From NCBI GenBank assembly GCA_963836735.1, contig CAWIKP010000014.1:46675-110674 (forward strand): DNA of 64,000 bases. The letters run 5' to 3'. The notes under the pieces are model-generated. The model ran no database searches. It was not told where the DNA came from and worked only from the letters and a program-made list of their open reading frames with translations. How positions within the stretch are numbered: position 1 is the first letter of the stretch; every line of letters begins with the position of its first letter. The translations under genes were made by a program, and so were the position numbers. This DNA comes from JACCXG01 sp963836735. GTDB taxonomy: Bacteria; Acidobacteriota; Vicinamibacteria; Vicinamibacterales; 2-12-FULL-66-21. Below are positions 19,844 to 28,143 of this stretch, one piece after another.

Positions 19844-22228
19844 TCAGTCTGGCTGTCCAGGTCGATCGCGACGGGTCAGCGGCGCGCGCCAGTGGACCAG
19901 GAAGCGGCGGCCATCCGCACCGGCGGCGAAGTCCCGCCAGCCGAACAGACGGGCCATCCCCGTCAGCAGCGCAAGTCCTCCGTACTTGCTCCCCTCACGC
20001 GCGCGATCGTCGCGGCGATCGTTGTCGACTCCGAACACGAGCTCGCGTCGGACCCGGTCACACTGAATCGTGACCTGCGGGACCGAGCCTGCCGCCCCGT
20101 GGCGCATGGCGTTCGAGAGGACCTCGGTCAGGAAGAAGCCGAGCCCCCCTCGGACCGGAAGCGTCGTCTCGAATTCGTCCGGCCAGTCGATCGAGATGGC
20201 GAACGACGGCTGACTGCCGCCTGATGCGAGCGGACCATTGGCCCACCCGAGACGCGCGCGAAGGTCGGTGTCGCTTCTGACGTCCGCGAAGATCCGTTCG
20301 AGCGAGGCGAGTGTCTCCCGCGCCTGGGCCGCGTCCACCACCGAGTCGTGTTCCGGCGGTGGTCCGTCCCAATGATCGAGCAGCCAGGCGATGACGTGGA
20401 TTCGCCGCTGCAGGTACTCCGCCAGCCAGGGGGTCAGACCGGGGTCAGACGCCGGTCCGACCCCTCCGACGCGGCGGCGAAGCACATCGGCCAGCGAGTC
20501 GAGGCCGTGCGACAACAGGCCGGCGAGCCGGCGGCGTTCGTCGGTGTGGGCGGCCGACCGGACGTCGTCGAGCAGCAGCCGCAGGTCCGACTGGGGATCG
20601 ATTAGAAAGAGGATGGCGAGGCGGTGCCGTTCGTCGGCGGCCAGCGCCTCGATGGGAGCGGTGACGGCGACCGATCGGACGATCGCGAACTGCTCGGAGC
20701 TGGCGCCGCCGGTGGCTTCGACGCGAATCGGTACGCCGTACGCGCGGCGTGCCTCGCTGGTGGCGACCTGGGTCCGCTCGTAGTGCGCTCGCGCCCGCGG
20801 CTCGGGCGAAACGCGCTCCGCGAACCGTGCACCCCGCCTGATGCCGATCGATTCCGCGACCTGATTCGCCGAGACCACCTCGTCGGTGTTCGGATCGACG
20901 ACGATGAGCGGCACCTGCATCGTGTTCAACAGATTCTGCTTCTCACCGAGGGCACGAGCCGCGCGATCGGCTTCGCGCTCGGCTTTGCGCCGGTTCACTT
21001 CGAAGCCGGTCAGCAGGATCGCCAGCACGACGCCGAGCAGCGCGATCGCGCCACCGGGGAATGCAGGGGCCACGCTCGGAAAAAACGCGAGCAGCCATGC
21101 GCTCTCTGACACGTGAAACGCCGCCACCGCGCCGACGTCGGGCACGACCGCGTGGGTGATGGGCGAGAGATCGCCCGCGGAAGACACCTGCGCGTCGACG
21201 ACGCGTCCGAGCGCCCTCCGGAGCGCTGCCGGGGCCGCCCCGGGCAGCGCATTCCTGAAGGTCGACCACGTGGCCGGGGCGTCCGCCGCAGCATGAACGA
21301 TGGTGGCGGCCAATGGCGGCGCGATCGTCGACGCGAAATGATCCCAGTCGACCGTGTGCGCGAGATCCAGGGCCAGCACTCCAGCCTCGCCGGGGCCTTC
21401 GATGGGCAGCGTCACTGTCGACACCAGCCCGCGGCCCCCGAGATCGACGTAGAAGCCGGAGTAACGCACCGAAGCTTGTTCGCCTTCAGAAAAGCGGAAG
21501 AAGAACTCCTCCGGCGCAAACGACGGAAGCGTCGGCCGCGACGAGAGCTGCAGCGCTTCGCTGCGGGCGCTCGCCTCGGGTGTTTCGCCCGACGCCGGCC
21601 ACGGCAGCGAGACCAGGGTTCCGTCTTCGCCGAGCGCATACAACCGGACGGGGCGGGCGATCCCGCTGAGCGCCGCATCGAGCGGACCCCTGGCCGCGGC
21701 CATCGGAGCCAGCAGCCGCGCGACGAAGCCATTCGAGCTCTGGTCTTTCTCGAGCGCATGTCGCCGCGTCACCACGAAGGTGCTGCCATCTGCCGTGAGT
21801 ATCGAAAGCGCGCGGCGCGAAGGACCGCTCGGCGCGAGCGCGGCCGGCGCCGGCAAATCGATGGCCGTCGATGCTGACGCCACCACCGTGCGCATGGCCC
21901 CGGCGGCGCGAAGGAGCTCGGGCGGAACGGCCTCGGCCTCGTCTGCGAGCCGCGCGAAGGCGGACGCATCCCGAGGCTGCAGATGGGCGCGATACGCGGC
22001 GAGCTGTTCCCGCAGCCAGGCAATCGCACCGGGCGCCTCGATTGGTCGCGACGGCATTCGCTGCTGAACCAGCTCGAACACCGCCGCGGTGCGTGCCTGG
22101 CCGGCACGCTCGCTCCATGCCGTCCAGACGGTTCGCGCGGTGAGGACGGCGAGCAGCACGAACACCGCGAGGCCGGCGTAGAGCAGGCGCACGCGGCGGA
22201 GGCGTGCGGGGGATAAAGTAGTGCGCAT
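19844..22228 (-). CDS. Membrane sensor kinase-like protein with degenerate catalytic domain
   Basis: An intact protein of about 794 residues from ATG 22228. A transmembrane helix at residues 15-35 (LLYAGLAVFVLLAVLTA) and another near 390-410 (GGAIALLGVVLAILLTGFEV) bracket a large periplasmic sensor region. A PAS-like segment follows (LNTMQVPLIVVDPNTDEVV). A possible phosphoacceptor lies in RRLAGLLSHGLDSLADVLRR near residue 573, and the ATPase-like end has an N-box (EVLSNAMRHGA) but lacks the DxGxG G1 motif, retaining only YGGLALL as a G2 box. It may be a non-canonical kinase or a pseudokinase. It is divergent from the unknown winged-helix protein, their start codons sharing the bases CATG. 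Confidence 0.75.
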   Translation of the reverse strand: MRTTLSPARLRRVRLLYAGLAVFVLLAVLTARTVWTAWSERAGQARTAAVFELVQQRMPSRPIEAPGAIAWLREQLAAYRAHLQPRDASAFARLADEAEAVPPELLRAAGAMRTVVASASTAIDLPAPAALAPSGPSRRALSILTADGSTFVVTRRHALEKDQSSNGFVARLLAPMAAARGPLDAALSGIARPVRLYALGEDGTLVSLPWPASGETPEASARSEALQLSSRPTLPSFAPEEFFFRFSEGEQASVRYSGFYVDLGGRGLVSTVTLPIEGPGEAGVLALDLAHTVDWDHFASTIAPPLAATIVHAAADAPATWSTFRNALPGAAPAALRRALGRVVDAQVSSAGDLSPITHAVVPDVGAVAAFHVSESAWLLAFFPSVAPAFPGGAIALLGVVLAILLTGFEVNRRKAEREADRAARALGEKQNLLNTMQVPLIVVDPNTDEVVSANQVAESIGIRRGARFAERVSPEPRARAHYERTQVATSEARRAYGVPIRVEATGGASSEQFAIVRSVAVTAPIEALAADERHRLAILFLIDPQSDLRLLLDDVRSAAHTDERRRLAGLLSHGLDSLADVLRRRVGGVGPASDPGLTPWLAEYLQRRIHVIAWLLDHWDGPPPEHDSVVDAAQARETLASLERIFADVRSDTDLRARLGWANGPLASGGSQPSFAISIDWPDEFETTLPVRGGLGFFLTEVLSNAMRHGAAGSVPQVTIQCDRVRRELVFGVDNDRRDDRAREGSKYGGLALLTGMARLFGWRDFAAGADGRRFLVHWRAPLTRRDRPGQPD

Positions 22229-23306
22229 GTCGTCGCCACCACCAGGCTTTGAACGGCGGCACGTCGTGTCGGTAGAGGACCACTTGTACCACACCACCGA
22301 GCTGCTCCAGACCATGGCGCGCGCCTGCCCGGATCTGCTGCGGTGGACGACCGTGTGCGCGATCGACGATCCCGGGCCGGATACGGCGTCGGCGATTGCG
22401 GGCTGGCTCGGGGACTACGACGGCATCCAGATCGCGGCCCGGGTGGATCCTGGCGGGCTCGCGCCGGAACACGCCCGCCGCCTGTTCCCGATCGGTGCGA
22501 CCGACCTCGGTGACCCTTCAGCATTCGCGAAAATGGCGGCATCGCTCCTGCTGCCCGGCGGCGTGCTGGTGCAGGACGTTCATCTTTCCACGCTGCACTT
22601 CATATCCGCGGATCGATGGTGGGAGTCGATCTATCTGGCCGCGACGGTGCGTGGCATCTTCGCGAAACACCCGCCGGCGGTCCGTTTCATTTCGAACAAG
22701 CGCGGGTACGCGGCGACATTCGGCCGCGACCTGATGGATGCGGGTTTCGATCCCCGCGAGGTGATGGACAAGGCCGAGATCGAAGCCGTGGTCGTACCGT
22801 CGATCGCCAGCGATCTGAACGCTCGCTTTCCGCTCGAGCTGACCAGCTCCGCGCGTTCACGCCCGATTCCTGTGGCTGCCCACGACGACTCACGGCAGGA
22901 GATCGAGAAGAACCTGGATCTCGTCGAGTGGGACGTGAGCGGCCGGGTCGAGCTCGCCGGCCGCCTGCTTTCCAGCCCCGTCACGTTTCGTACGGGCTCC
23001 AACGAAGCGCTCACCTGGCAACGGCTGATCGACGAACGCCTCGGGAATGGCGCCGGGGTGCCGGTCGGAGAAGTCGGGCAGCGCCTGGCTGAAGAGGGCG
23101 CGGAGCGGGCCGAGATTTCCAACCTTGCCGCGCGCCACATCCACGCGTTGCGTGCCCGGTTGTCGAGCCCGTCCGCGATCGTGACCGCCAATCGCGCCTA
23201 TGCCCTGGATCCCGTGGTGACGGTCGGCCGGGTTCGCCGCCGGGCAGGCTTCCACCTCCGCCAGCCTCCGGTTTCAGCCGGCGCAAAAGCGGATCCCCCG
23301 GGATAG
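22227..23306 (+). CDS. Uncharacterised protein with C-terminal winged-helix-like domain
   Basis: An intact 359-residue protein from ATG 22227. The N-terminus (RHVVSVEDHLYHTTELLQTM) weakly recalls a receiver, but the middle (LLPGGVLVQDVHLSTLHF, DRWWESIYLAATVRG, RFISNKRGYAATFGRDLM) looks more like a methyltransferase-type fold without a clear SAM motif. Residues 250-330 (VELAGRLLSSPVTF, LTWQRLIDERLGNG, ARHIHALRARL, IVTANRAYAL) match the strand-helix-wing order of OmpR/PhoB DNA-binding domains. It could be the output partner of the divergent kinase-like protein. The last residues (FHLRQPPVSAGAKADPPG) may come from an intergenic repeat read in frame. Confidence 0.6.
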   Translation: MSSPPPGFERRHVVSVEDHLYHTTELLQTMARACPDLLRWTTVCAIDDPGPDTASAIAGWLGDYDGIQIAARVDPGGLAPEHARRLFPIGATDLGDPSAFAKMAASLLLPGGVLVQDVHLSTLHFISADRWWESIYLAATVRGIFAKHPPAVRFISNKRGYAATFGRDLMDAGFDPREVMDKAEIEAVVVPSIASDLNARFPLELTSSARSRPIPVAAHDDSRQEIEKNLDLVEWDVSGRVELAGRLLSSPVTFRTGSNEALTWQRLIDERLGNGAGVPVGEVGQRLAEEGAERAEISNLAARHIHALRARLSSPSAIVTANRAYALDPVVTVGRVRRRAGFHLRQPPVSAGAKADPPG

Positions 23307-23340
23307 CCCGGTCATTCGCGTGGCAGCTACCCTGCCACGC

Positions 23341-24834
23341 ATGTTTCTCTTCAGGACGAAGCCTGTCGAGTCGCTCGTGCAGGCCGATCACGATGGCGGG
23401 CTGAAACGGGTGCTGGGACCGGCCAATCTGGTCGCGCTCGGCATCGGCGCGATCATCGGCACCGGAATCTTCGTGCTCACCGGCCAGGCGGCCGCGGCGC
23501 ACGCTGGACCGGCGATCGTGCTGTCGATGGTGCTGGCCGGCGTGGTCAGCGCGCTGGCCGGACTCTGTTACGCGGAACTGGCTTCGACGGTGCCCATCGC
23601 GGGCTCTGCCTACACCTACTCGTACGCCACGCTCGGTGAATTCGCCGCCTGGATCATCGGCTGGGATCTGGTCCTCGAATATGCGCTCGGCGCCGCCACG
23701 GTCGCGGTCGGCTGGTCCGGGTACTTCGTGCGTGTGCTCGCCGATTTCGGCATCACCTTTCCGGCAATCATCAGCGCCGCTCCGGGCACGGCGGTCTCCA
23801 CGCCGGCCGGGACCGTGACCGCGATCTTCAACCTCCCCGCCGTCGTGATTGCGATCCTGGTGACCGCGCTGCTCGTTCGCGGTGTGCGCGAGTCCGCGAC
23901 GGTGAACGGCGTCATGGTGGTCGTGAAAGTCGCGGTTGTGCTGCTGGTGATCGCCGCCGGCATTTCCTTCGTGAATGCGGACAGGTTCACACCGCTGATC
24001 CCGCCGAATTCGGGCAGGTTCGGCGAGTTCGGCTGGTCGGGCGTGATGCGCGGGGCAGCGGTGATCTTCTTCGCCTACATCGGCTTCGATGCCGTGTCGA
24101 CCGCAGCGCAGGAGGCCCGGCAGCCCCAGCGCGACATGCCGGTCGGCATCCTCGGATCGCTGGCCATCTGTTCGGTGCTCTACGTTGCCGTGGCCGCGGT
24201 CATGATCGGGCTGGTTCCGTACGCCCAGCTTGGCGGCCCGGCGCCGATGGCGGTGACCATCGACTACGCGAGGGAAGCTGCGCGTGGCTCCGCGCTCGAG
24301 GGGTTGCTCGGGATGATGCCGGTGCTCGTGAAGATCGGGATCCTCGCCGGGCTGACGTCGACGATGGTGGTGCAGGTGATGGCGCAGCCGCGCATCTTCA
24401 TGGCGATGTCGCGCGACGGCCTGCTGCCGGCGTGGATGGGGCGGGTGCACCCGAGGTTTGGCACGCCGCACCTCACGACCATGGCCACTGGCACCGTTGT
24501 GGCGCTCGCCGCAGGGCTCACCCCGATCGATGTGCTGGGCCACATGGTCAGCATCGGAACCCTGTTCGCGTTCGTGGTCGTCTCCGCGGGAGTGGTGATC
24601 CTTCGGAAGACCCACCCCGGACTTGCGCGTCCCTTCAAGACACCATGGTCGCCCGCGGTGCCGATCCTGTCGGCCGTCGTGTCGCTGGCGTTGATGCTGA
24701 GTCTTCCCGGACAGACCTGGACGCGCCTGTTCGTGTGGATGGCGATCGGCATCGTGATCTACTTCACCTACGGCTTCAAGCGCAGCCGGCTGGCGGCCGC
24801 GGAGCCGGTGAGTCGGCCGGCGACCGTTTCATAG
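23341..24834 (+). CDS. Amino-acid permease of the APC family
   Basis: An intact protein of 497 residues from ATG 23341. It has the twelve-helix layout of cationic amino-acid transporters, with the glycine-rich helix-1 signature ALGIGAIIGTGIFVLTG at residues 35-50 and the conserved GFDAVSTAAQEARQPQRDMP near residue 245, a CAT-type consensus. The later FMAMSRDGLLPAWMGRVHP is also typical. It would import amino acids or polyamines across the inner membrane. The start follows the unknown gene by 34 bp on the same strand and precedes the hybrid kinase by 50 bp. Confidence 0.9.
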   Translation: MFLFRTKPVESLVQADHDGGLKRVLGPANLVALGIGAIIGTGIFVLTGQAAAAHAGPAIVLSMVLAGVVSALAGLCYAELASTVPIAGSAYTYSYATLGEFAAWIIGWDLVLEYALGAATVAVGWSGYFVRVLADFGITFPAIISAAPGTAVSTPAGTVTAIFNLPAVVIAILVTALLVRGVRESATVNGVMVVVKVAVVLLVIAAGISFVNADRFTPLIPPNSGRFGEFGWSGVMRGAAVIFFAYIGFDAVSTAAQEARQPQRDMPVGILGSLAICSVLYVAVAAVMIGLVPYAQLGGPAPMAVTIDYAREAARGSALEGLLGMMPVLVKIGILAGLTSTMVVQVMAQPRIFMAMSRDGLLPAWMGRVHPRFGTPHLTTMATGTVVALAAGLTPIDVLGHMVSIGTLFAFVVVSAGVVILRKTHPGLARPFKTPWSPAVPILSAVVSLALMLSLPGQTWTRLFVWMAIGIVIYFTYGFKRSRLAAAEPVSRPATVS

Positions 24835-24884
24835 CCCACGGCCGCGAATGGCGCGCCTGAACGAAGGTCGCTACACTACCGCTG

Positions 24885-27083
24885 TTGCGTTCGATTCGGG
24901 TCTACCTGCTGATTCTGGTTCTCGGCGCGATGCTGCCCGGCGTGTTGCTGACGGGCATCCTGGTCTGGCGTGCGTTCGCCAACAACCGGGCTGTCACCGA
25001 ACGCCGGCTGCTCGAGTCGGCACGTGTCGATGCCTCGGCGCTCGACCGTGAATTCGCCGGCATTATCAGCATCCTCGAAGCACTCGCCACCTCGCCGGCG
25101 CTCGATCGCGACGACCCCGAAGCCTTCCATCAGGAGGCCAGCCGGATCCATGCGACGCAGTCGGGCTGGTCCTCGATCGTCCTGCTCTCGCCCCACGGCC
25201 GACAGCTCGTCAGTACCCGTGTTGCGTGGGGGACTCCGCTCTTCTGGGACAACGAGCCCGAGAGTCTCCAGCGTCTGGTCGCCGAGGAGAAGCCGGTCGT
25301 CGGCGCCATCAAACCGCCGGCGGGTGGTGGCGCGGAGCATGTGTTCGCTGTCCGCGTTCCGGTGCTCCGCGAGGGCCATCTCAAGTACGCCCTCTCGGCC
25401 GTCGTCGACGTGTCGACGCTGGAGCGGGTCGTCCCCCGGCCGCGGGCGGGCTCCGAAGAGTGGACCCGATCCATTCTGGACTCCGACGGAACCATCGCAG
25501 TACGAACCCGCGGCCCCGAGAACTATGTCGGCACTCCCGCCCCCGAGTCGTTTCTGACTCAGATCCGCCAGGCACCCGAGACCGTCTCGAACCAGACGAG
25601 CCGTGAGGGCGTGCCGGTGTACGCGGCCACCAGCCGCGGGTTACAGGGGTGGACCGCGGTCGTCGTGGTGACCCGGGAAGCGCTCAATGCGCCGTTGCGC
25701 GCCTCGATCGCGGGGCTGCTCATTGGCGGCGGCCTGCTCATGTTCTGCGGATTGGCAGCCGTGCTGCGCGTCTCGCGCCGGCTGTCGGTCGATCTGGCTG
25801 CCGCGACCACGGCCGCTGAAGCGGTCGCGGAAGGCCGACCGCTGCCGGAGGCGAACGCGCACGTCGCCGAAACCCAGCGGCTGCAGCGCTCACTCGCGAC
25901 GACGGCGTCGCTGCTCGAGCGGCGTGCCCGCGAGCGCGATGAAGAGATCCGTCGCGCGGATGCGGCCCGCACCGAAGCGGAGGCAGCCAACCAGACGAAG
26001 GATCAGTTCCTCGCGGTGCTCGGTCACGAGCTGCGCAACCCGCTTGCGCCCGCGGTGACCGCGCTGGAGCTGATGAAGATCCGCGACCCGAAGGCCTTCA
26101 CGCGGGAACGCGAGGTGCTGGAGCGGCAGATTGCGCACATGGCGAGGCTGGTCAACGATCTCCTCGACGTGTCGCGGCTCGCGCGCGGCAAGGTGAAGCT
26201 GGACCGGCGCCGGTTCGAGCTGCGCGAGGCCGTCGAGGGGGCCGTCGACATGGCGCGTCCGCTGATCGCTCAGCATCAGCACACGCTGCAGGTGTCCGTG
26301 CCCGCCAGCGGTCTGATCGTGGACGGCGATGTCGATCGCCTCGTACAGGTGCTCTCGAACCTGTTGACCAATGCCGCCAGATACACGCCGCCCGGCGGCC
26401 ATGTTTCACTGGCGGCATCGGCCGCCAGCGATCGCGTCGTGATCGCCTGCGAAGACGACGGCCCGGGCGTGCCCCTGGAGCTCGCGCCCAAGCTGTTCGC
26501 CCCGTTTGCGCAGGGGCCTCGCGCGCTGGACCGTCGGGAGGGAGGCCTCGGTCTTGGTCTGGCCCTCGCCCGCATGTTCACCGAGCTGCACGGCGGCACG
26601 ATTGGGGTCGAAGAGCGTGGACCGGGCATCAGGGGCAGTCGGTTCGTGGTGACGCTGCCGCTGGCGCGCTCCGGCGTTGCCGACGCGCCGGCCGAACCGG
26701 TGCGCGCGTCGCACGTCGTGCCGCCGCAGAAGATTCTGGTAGTGGACGACAACGCGGACGCCTGCGAAATGCTGCGGTCGGCGCTCGTGCACGCGGGGCA
26801 CGCCGTCGCGGTCGCCGGGAACGGTCCGGACGCCATCGCGATCGCCGGCGATTTCCTTCCCGACGTCGGCGTGCTCGACATCGGACTCCCGGGGATGAGC
26901 GGTTACGAGCTCGCGCGCCGGCTGCGGACGTCGCACTCGAGGATCCGGCTGATCGCGCTGACCGGGTATAGCCAGAGCGGCGACGTCGACGCCGCCACCG
27001 CCGCCGGGTTCGACGCCCATTGCGCGAAGCCCGTCAAGACCACGGCGCTGCTCGATCACATCGAAAGCCCGAGGGCTGTCTAA
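24885..27083 (+). CDS. Hybrid histidine kinase with extracytoplasmic sensor
   Basis: An intact 732-residue protein from a TTG start. A first membrane helix (VYLLILVLGAMLPGVLLTGI) and a second near residue 280 (GLLIGGGLLMFCGLAAVL) enclose a Cache-like sensor. A HAMP-like linker and coiled coil lead to the H-box GHELRNPLAP near residue 384, N-box VLSNLLTNAARYT, G1 DDGPGVP, G2 GGLGLGLALA, and a C-terminal receiver with ILVVDDNADACE and phosphoacceptor in VGVLDIGLPGMSG near residue 665. The HELRNPL form is typical of kinases with attached CheY domains. The signal is unknown. Confidence 0.9.
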   Translation: MRSIRVYLLILVLGAMLPGVLLTGILVWRAFANNRAVTERRLLESARVDASALDREFAGIISILEALATSPALDRDDPEAFHQEASRIHATQSGWSSIVLLSPHGRQLVSTRVAWGTPLFWDNEPESLQRLVAEEKPVVGAIKPPAGGGAEHVFAVRVPVLREGHLKYALSAVVDVSTLERVVPRPRAGSEEWTRSILDSDGTIAVRTRGPENYVGTPAPESFLTQIRQAPETVSNQTSREGVPVYAATSRGLQGWTAVVVVTREALNAPLRASIAGLLIGGGLLMFCGLAAVLRVSRRLSVDLAAATTAAEAVAEGRPLPEANAHVAETQRLQRSLATTASLLERRARERDEEIRRADAARTEAEAANQTKDQFLAVLGHELRNPLAPAVTALELMKIRDPKAFTREREVLERQIAHMARLVNDLLDVSRLARGKVKLDRRRFELREAVEGAVDMARPLIAQHQHTLQVSVPASGLIVDGDVDRLVQVLSNLLTNAARYTPPGGHVSLAASAASDRVVIACEDDGPGVPLELAPKLFAPFAQGPRALDRREGGLGLGLALARMFTELHGGTIGVEERGPGIRGSRFVVTLPLARSGVADAPAEPVRASHVVPPQKILVVDDNADACEMLRSALVHAGHAVAVAGNGPDAIAIAGDFLPDVGVLDIGLPGMSGYELARRLRTSHSRIRLIALTGYSQSGDVDAATAAGFDAHCAKPVKTTALLDHIESPRAV

Positions 27084-27184
27084 CATCTCGGCTCGGGGCC
27101 GTGCTCTGAGGGAACGTGCACCAAGCCAATCCGCAGTTGCCTCGACAGCGCGGGCGGCCCCAGTGAGGCCCAGTGCCCCTTCCG

Positions 27185-28087
27185 TTAGCGCGACGAGAAG
27201 AACGGGAACAGTCGCTTGATCTCCTCGGCGCCGGGCCGCCGGCCGTATTCCGAGATCTCGAACGCCTCGGCAGCGATCACGGCATCACCGCGCTCGTTGC
27301 CATACAACTCGCGGAGCTTGGCGCGATACTCCTTCGCAGTCGAGACGAAGTTGTTCTTGAAGGATTCACGGACCTGGTTCTTCCGCTTGGCTTTCCCCGC
27401 CTCATCGGTGGGCACCAGCTCGGGTCCTCCGTTCGCCCCGCCCTCGTAGAACTGCGACGGCAACGCTTCCACCGCCGCCAGCTTCTTCTCCAGGACGTCG
27501 TCGATCGCCACGACGATGTCGGCCCGGAACGGATTGGGCCTGGTGAACCGGTCCTCGTAGGAGAGAAAGAGGGGATTGCGCGGCAGTGCCGGCGTATCGG
27601 GACAGAAGAACGGCACGGTCACCATGTAGGACGCATCCTGAATCAGCTGCCCGACCGCGCGATGGTCCGGATGGTAGTCGTTCGGGCGATGACCGAGCAC
27701 GATGTCGGCTTTCCAGTCGCGAATGAGCCTCGTGATCGTGCGCCGGTTCTCGAGGGTCGGCTCGAGCTCGCCGTCGTGGATGTCGAGGACCTGCGTGGTG
27801 ATGCCGAGGATTTTTGCCGTGGCCTCCGATTCCGCGGTGCGCCGGCGCGCGAGCGGGCCGCCGGCCTCGCGCCAGTGTCCGATGTCGCCGTTGGTGACCG
27901 CGACGAACTTCACCTGATGGCCGAGCGCCGCCCATTTGGCCGCGGTTCCGCCGAGGCTGAGCTCGTTGTCGTCGGGATGCGCGCCAAAGGCGATGATCCG
28001 GAGTGGAGCGTTCTGGGCAGCGGCCGGCGGCACGCCGGGTCCCGTGCCGAGCAGGGTCACCGCGAACATCACGACTGCGATCCTCAT
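27185..28087 (-). CDS. Secreted PIG-L/LmbE family deacetylase
   Basis: An intact 300-residue protein with a signal peptide (VMFAVTLLGTGPGVPPAAAQ). The zinc-binding motif FGAHPDDNELSLGG lies near residue 35 and the second metal site NDYHPDHRAVG near residue 145; together they mark N-acetylglucosaminyl-type deacetylases. The secretion signal suggests action on extracellular or periplasmic amino sugars rather than GPI or mycothiol synthesis. It is transcribed towards the preceding kinase and away from the next, and probably stands alone. Confidence 0.9.
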   Translation of the reverse strand: MRIAVVMFAVTLLGTGPGVPPAAAQNAPLRIIAFGAHPDDNELSLGGTAAKWAALGHQVKFVAVTNGDIGHWREAGGPLARRRTAESEATAKILGITTQVLDIHDGELEPTLENRRTITRLIRDWKADIVLGHRPNDYHPDHRAVGQLIQDASYMVTVPFFCPDTPALPRNPLFLSYEDRFTRPNPFRADIVVAIDDVLEKKLAAVEALPSQFYEGGANGGPELVPTDEAGKAKRKNQVRESFKNNFVSTAKEYRAKLRELYGNERGDAVIAAEAFEISEYGRRPGAEEIKRLFPFFSSR

Positions 28088-28121
28088 ACTGCCTCCTGGG
28101 CGGCGTTGTCTCAGAGCGAAC

Positions 28122-28127
28122 TATAAT
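28122..28127 (+). promoter_or_regulatory. Candidate -10 element for the hybrid kinase
   Basis: TATAAT within CTATAATCCCGAC, ending 16 bp before the ATG at 28144, so the transcript would have a very short leader. It matches the string in front of the 14.7-15.9 kb hydrolase. Confidence 0.45.
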
Positions 28128-28143
28128 CCCGACACTTCCGACC

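Noticed and set aside
23011..24615. Long His/Arg/Asp-rich frame antisense to the amino-acid permease
   Set aside because: Composition is that of an antisense shadow and no domain is recognisable; the permease is intact.
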